A stretch of 64,000 nt of DNA, taken from contig OZ025249.1 of assembly GCA_964019135.1 (NCBI GenBank), forward strand, positions 15,711,088 to 15,775,087. The letters run 5' to 3'. The stretch is from Arenicola marina. Lineage: Eukaryota; Annelida; Polychaeta; Arenicolidae. Below are positions 60,170 to 64,000 of this stretch, piece by piece. The stretch's first letter is position 1. Every line of letters starts with the position of its first letter. Below the pieces are notes generated by a model. That model saw nothing but the letters and a program-made list of their open reading frames with translations. It ran no database searches and was not told where the DNA came from. A program made the position numbers and the translations under genes.

Positions 60170-62500
60170 TTTTCGCCTTTGCCGGTTGGGCGCTTTTTGG
60201 GCGACATGCGCTCTCCACTTGCTATTGGAGCGCTTGTGGGGGGGGGGCGGGGGGGGGGGCAGGCGGAGGTCATAGCTTTATATTACGTTTTAACGAGGAA
60301 TGCTTTCTTCCATAGTGGACGAAGCGAAATCTTTCCTCGCCTTAGTATCATGACATAGGATGGCTGTAGGATGAGGGATTAGCGTTGCTCATTGTTGTCC
60401 ACGCTATTAGGAAAGGAATGAATTATACATCTATTTATGGCGGGGCAAAGGGTTTCTTGATGGGAGCCACGCCTAACGTGGCAAGAGTCCCCGCCTGGCT
60501 GCATCATGGCCGTGGATGGCTTGGTAAACAAGGCGCGAGGCAGCGAGTTTTGTATCCAGGTCCGGGTGAAAGTGCCGAGTCGATAACAAAAAGCAGGCCA
60601 ACCCACAGTTGGATGCATTAGCATTTGTGTGCTATGCATGGGGCACAGGGACATTGACAATTGTGTGAGGTTGTCGTGGATATAACTTACGCTGTCCTCT
60701 TGTGATATGCATGACGTCCAAGGACAGGAACAGTTGTGTGAGTATATTGACTTAGATAGTAACTGAGACATATTTTGAGACCTGGTGCAGAGATTAATTA
60801 TAACTGAACATGATATTAAGGTACACTTAGGAGACTATAATATGCCAGCTTGTGCCGTATGCCAAACTAGAGCGACTTTTTAATTATATGGTAACAGTTT
60901 TAATAAGAGTGACGTATTTTGGCGCACATGGCCAAATTGTCGTCCCGCCAGCGGTTATGAACTGGGTTTTTACAGGGTTCGCCAGTAATCTTTAACCAGT
61001 GACACGCCTGAAAGATGATAATATGATTTACAAAGACTGGAAAGATAACTATTTCGTCGTAGCAGGGGAGGGGGATAGGGGGGAAGGGGCGGGGGGGAGG
61101 GGGGGGGGCATCTCACATTGTAATTAGCAACATGTCATATTTGAACATTAAACATTGATTGTTTATGACGGATCCGAGCCGGGTGCTCTACACGTCAGAG
61201 TAGACAGACAAAGCATTTGGAGGAGCCAGCACATTGTCATTGAATGCGGAGCCACGAGCGCAGCGAGTAGCTCCAGCTGGGGGAAAATTTGGTAGTTGAA
61301 GCAATATTTAAACCCCTTTGGGAGAGGAAAATTAATCAAATTCATATATATTTATCAACAGCATTTTTATGTTTTAATTATTTACGAATATTTGTGTACA
61401 CTAAAAAATTATGAATGTTGCATACCTATTCGTGTCATTCGTCTCTTGCTCAATAAAGATGCTTGTGTTTTTTTTGTTTTTTATTTAAACATCATTTATC
61501 ATGTGACCATTTGCTATGTTATCTCAAATTTGAATCAAATTTCAATTTTCAGAAGAATTAAGATAAGCCAGAATAATCTTGCGAGGTGACTCACTGTCAC
61601 ACTTGGCTAAACTTAAGTTGGCTTGGGGCTAGTAATTTATTCTAGAAAAAAATGGTTTTGGGGAGGGAGGGAGGGAGGGAGACAATTGAAATATGCTTTT
61701 ACTCATTATGGGTGGTGGGCTAATTGGACTATTATGACAACCACTTAACTGATTGATCAGTTGAACTACCCTGCCAACATTTATAAATAAAACATTTATA
61801 GGGGATTAAATAGAATACAAATCCAATTATCATTAACCTTTGAGAGGCGGCCTACCTACACCGGCGGTATGGCGCATTGAAGGCGCAACAACAACAAATA
61901 TTCGTCACGGAAAATAAGCTTATTATCAACCTTTTTTTTTTTAACCTTTTAACATATTTAATATATATAAAAGTAGACGGAGCAAGTTATACGAGTAGCC
62001 GGCTTTTTCGCCGGCCGCTGGGGCTTGTGGAGTACGCGTATTACGATTAGATCGGTCTTTGTGGTTACAACTGGTGAAATATGAGCATTGACGGGCATCG
62101 CCGTATCGCTGATATGACTGGTACAGAATTCATAAGCCACGATAAAAATGCAAAAAATTGTACGTTTATTGCTCCAAATGAACTTTACGTATAGCTTCGC
62201 TTCTCCTATTACCGGTGTATTTCAAAAGACCTGCTTATTTCCGTTGAATCCGTGCGTTCTACAACGCAACCTTTTGTCCGATAGCAAAAGTTATAACCGC
62301 CATACGGTATCCACCCTTCCATGTGAGCCATCACATCTCAGGCCATCACCATGGTTCCAGCTTCATTATTAGATTCAGGCGGATTTCCCGGACAGCCTGA
62401 ATCCGGGCCTGAACCGCTGAGTGCTGAACGGGTCGTCTGCATGTAGACCTTCCCTCTTTTACGTAACGTTAAGCGACATGGTGCAGTATTTTTTTCATTC
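60170..62500. other. Gene-free stretch
   Basis: G-runs at 60238-60262 and 61063-61110; a GGGA repeat near 61664-61681. The rest is AT-rich unique sequence. A small hairpin, GCCGGC-TTTTTC-GCCGGC, is near 62000. No gene recognised. Confidence 0.4.
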
Positions 62501-62516
62501 TCCTCTAGGTGTTTTC

Positions 62517-62748
62517 GGTGGCCGCCCCGATAGCTCAGTGGGTTAGAACGCTCGCCTTGAGTGCTCTGGCCACCTGAGAGCCTAACGGCACGTGGATCGA
62601 TGATTCGCGCCCCGCTGTGGCCATGTCTGTGTGGTCGCAGGATCCCATGTCCGTCTTCGGGGACATGGCTCCACTCTTCCTTCCTTTTCCCATTGACATG
62701 ATATGACCAAAAGTGGTTAAAGGGTCCTGAATATATAAGCAACCAACC
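62517..62748 (+). mobile_element. tRNA-derived SINE, family I, full length
   Basis: Head GGCCGCCCCGATAGCTCAGT with A box TAGCTCAGTGGG (62531-62542), a degenerate B-box region, the body with GACATGGCTCCACTC, and tail GCAACCAACC. It is flanked by AGGTGTTTTC (62507-62516) and AGGTGTGTTC (62749-62758), a target-site duplication with one mismatch. Confidence 0.83.
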
Positions 62749-62759
62749 AGGTGTGTTCT

Positions 62760-63805
62760 TAAGATGGTGCCAGAGTGCCACATGGTCGTCTTGACTGGCT
62801 CGCTGGTTCACTGGGAACCAGCCTGCCCGCAGCCCTGGGCCGGTTACCAGCCTACTTGGCAGCCCCGTTAGATATATTCAATATATATATACATATAAAA
62901 TTATAAAATGTAAAAAATTGTTTATCTTTGGAAAGGCTCCTGAGACTGAATGTATGGGCAATTGGGTAATTTAGCTGCATGAAGATTTGAAAATCGTGAC
63001 GTCGCTTTCGGGACCTAGGACAATCCGAGTAGTCAAAATGCAATGTACAAATAGCTGTACACCTGTCTTGCCGCATTTCATGGTGTTATTTACGCCTTTG
63101 TGGTGACGTCACGATAATTGATTAGTGGCGGATTGAATCCATTAGCGCCTTATCCTTGGGGTGTCCAACTGCCACGCCACAGTTCTCCGTGTCTATATCA
63201 GACCACGTGCTCTTTGCGTAACGGACAGATGTCACTTAACGGCATTTGGTGAGCTCTGTATTAAACACACGGTGTCACATGTTGTGGAAGAGTCATACTT
63301 TCCCATCTCATCATGCGTTTATGCTAATTAACGGTATACTAATCCATGTACTTGTTTAATATTTTTAATATTATAATATTAATGCCTAATAATATTTCGT
63401 GTGTATGGCTTTGTACATGTTCCCTACCCTCAGTAATATGGACACAGTATGGGTATTTCAGGCATATCTGCATCGATATTACATTATACTAGGGATGGAA
63501 TGGTACTCTAATAATACATCCATTCGCAAGACATAGGGCAATAGTGCTTGCAGTGTTGAAGAGTAGGTTCCTATGCTGCAGAAAACAAGGGGAAAGACAA
63601 CGCTAAAAATTGGAAATGATTTATATTACACATTCTGGCCCTGTTGATAAAACCCTCGTAGCTTACGCGTGTAATCTAACCGCTTTGCCGCTCACGTCGT
63701 GACGCTTGTATCGGCTGTATATATATATTACCACTATTGTCTGTTTCTAATTACATTAGTGCGAACACCAATGCTATCGCATCACTGGCTGTCAGTTCAG
63801 TCGGA
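62760..63805. other. Gene-free stretch
   Basis: AT-rich unique sequence with ATATTAATATT-type words near 63360. No gene recognised. Confidence 0.4.
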
Positions 63806-63995
63806 GTCTATAGGGCCTCACTGGTTTTATGGTTAGCGCACCAGGCCGCACATCAACCAAGATCCTGGGTTCGAATTCGGGCGCGGGCACCTAATCTGTG
63901 GCATGTTTCATCCATTCATCCTTCATGGTCAAGTGATGTTACTTGACTCAGTTTAGCCCTTGTGTGCACAAAAGCGCCCAAACATCAATTCATCT
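63806..63995 (+). mobile_element. tRNA-derived SINE, family II, near the window end
   Basis: The head is tRNA-like with a strong B box (GGGTTCGAATTCG, about 63867-63879); the A box is weak. The body is ATCTGTGGCATGTTTCATCC, and the tail TTTAGCCCTTGTGTGCACAA is shared with the copy at 40616. The 3' end may run out of the window. Confidence 0.78.
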
Positions 63996-64000
63996 CCTTT

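Noticed and set aside
59694-60275. A 193-codon open frame as a repeat protein gene
   Set aside because: It spans the 40/44-bp array, which changes frame with every unit, and overlapping frames of similar length exist in parallel.

Overview
The window is nuclear DNA from an animal. Genes are split by GT-AG introns, pol III (tRNA-derived) SINEs are scattered, minisatellites are very abundant, poly-G/poly-C runs are frequent, and there is a 200-base assembly gap. The three recognisable proteins are bilaterian. Their divergence from vertebrates, the SINE-rich and minisatellite-rich texture and the repeats carrying AGGTCA words suggest a marine invertebrate. A lophotrochozoan (mollusc-like) source is my best guess, but I cannot fix the phylum.

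Layout. 1-20.9 kb: no gene I can support. It holds a SINE (1.3-1.56 kb), a 52-bp satellite made of the 5' half of a tRNA-like SINE (4.09-5.34 kb), a 3.4-kb array of a 26-bp repeat (5.69-9.14 kb), many G- or C-runs, a CpG-rich block (15.1-15.95 kb) and the gap (14.70-14.90 kb). 21.1-23.8 kb: an intronless AP-1 gene, Jun, on the minus strand. It has a clear promoter (TATA, AP-1-like, CCAAT, CRE and MEF2 sites) and AU-rich words in the 3' UTR. 25.9-38.9 kb: MSH5, plus strand, which I could assemble as 26 coding exons (974 aa) with every phase consistent. 39.3-40.5 kb: a 25-bp minisatellite. 41.9-44.7 kb: a purple/tartrate-resistant acid phosphatase (ACP5-like), minus strand, five exons, lacking only the first (signal peptide) exon. 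47.3-48.5 kb: a hairpin repeat and a TA-flanked MITE. 53.3-56.5 kb: a duplicated interspersed repeat carrying CRE and AGGTCA words. 57.2-58.6 kb: two adjoining 31-bp arrays, the second open in all six frames. 59.75-60.17 kb: a 40-44-bp array. 62.5 and 63.8 kb: two more SINEs.

The three genes do not form a pathway. Jun is a stress and growth transcription factor, MSH5 stabilises meiotic crossover intermediates, and the acid phosphatase is a secreted or lysosomal enzyme. Jun and MSH5 are divergently arranged with about 2.3 kb between them.

The most interesting observation is in MSH5. At two separate exon-intron junctions (exons 10 and 22) the exon end plus its splice donor has been tandemly copied into the intron. 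This leaves about 13 and 3 donor-bearing units respectively, so minisatellites have been born from splice donors. The A-box satellite and the GC-rich 31-bp array that is open in all frames come next.
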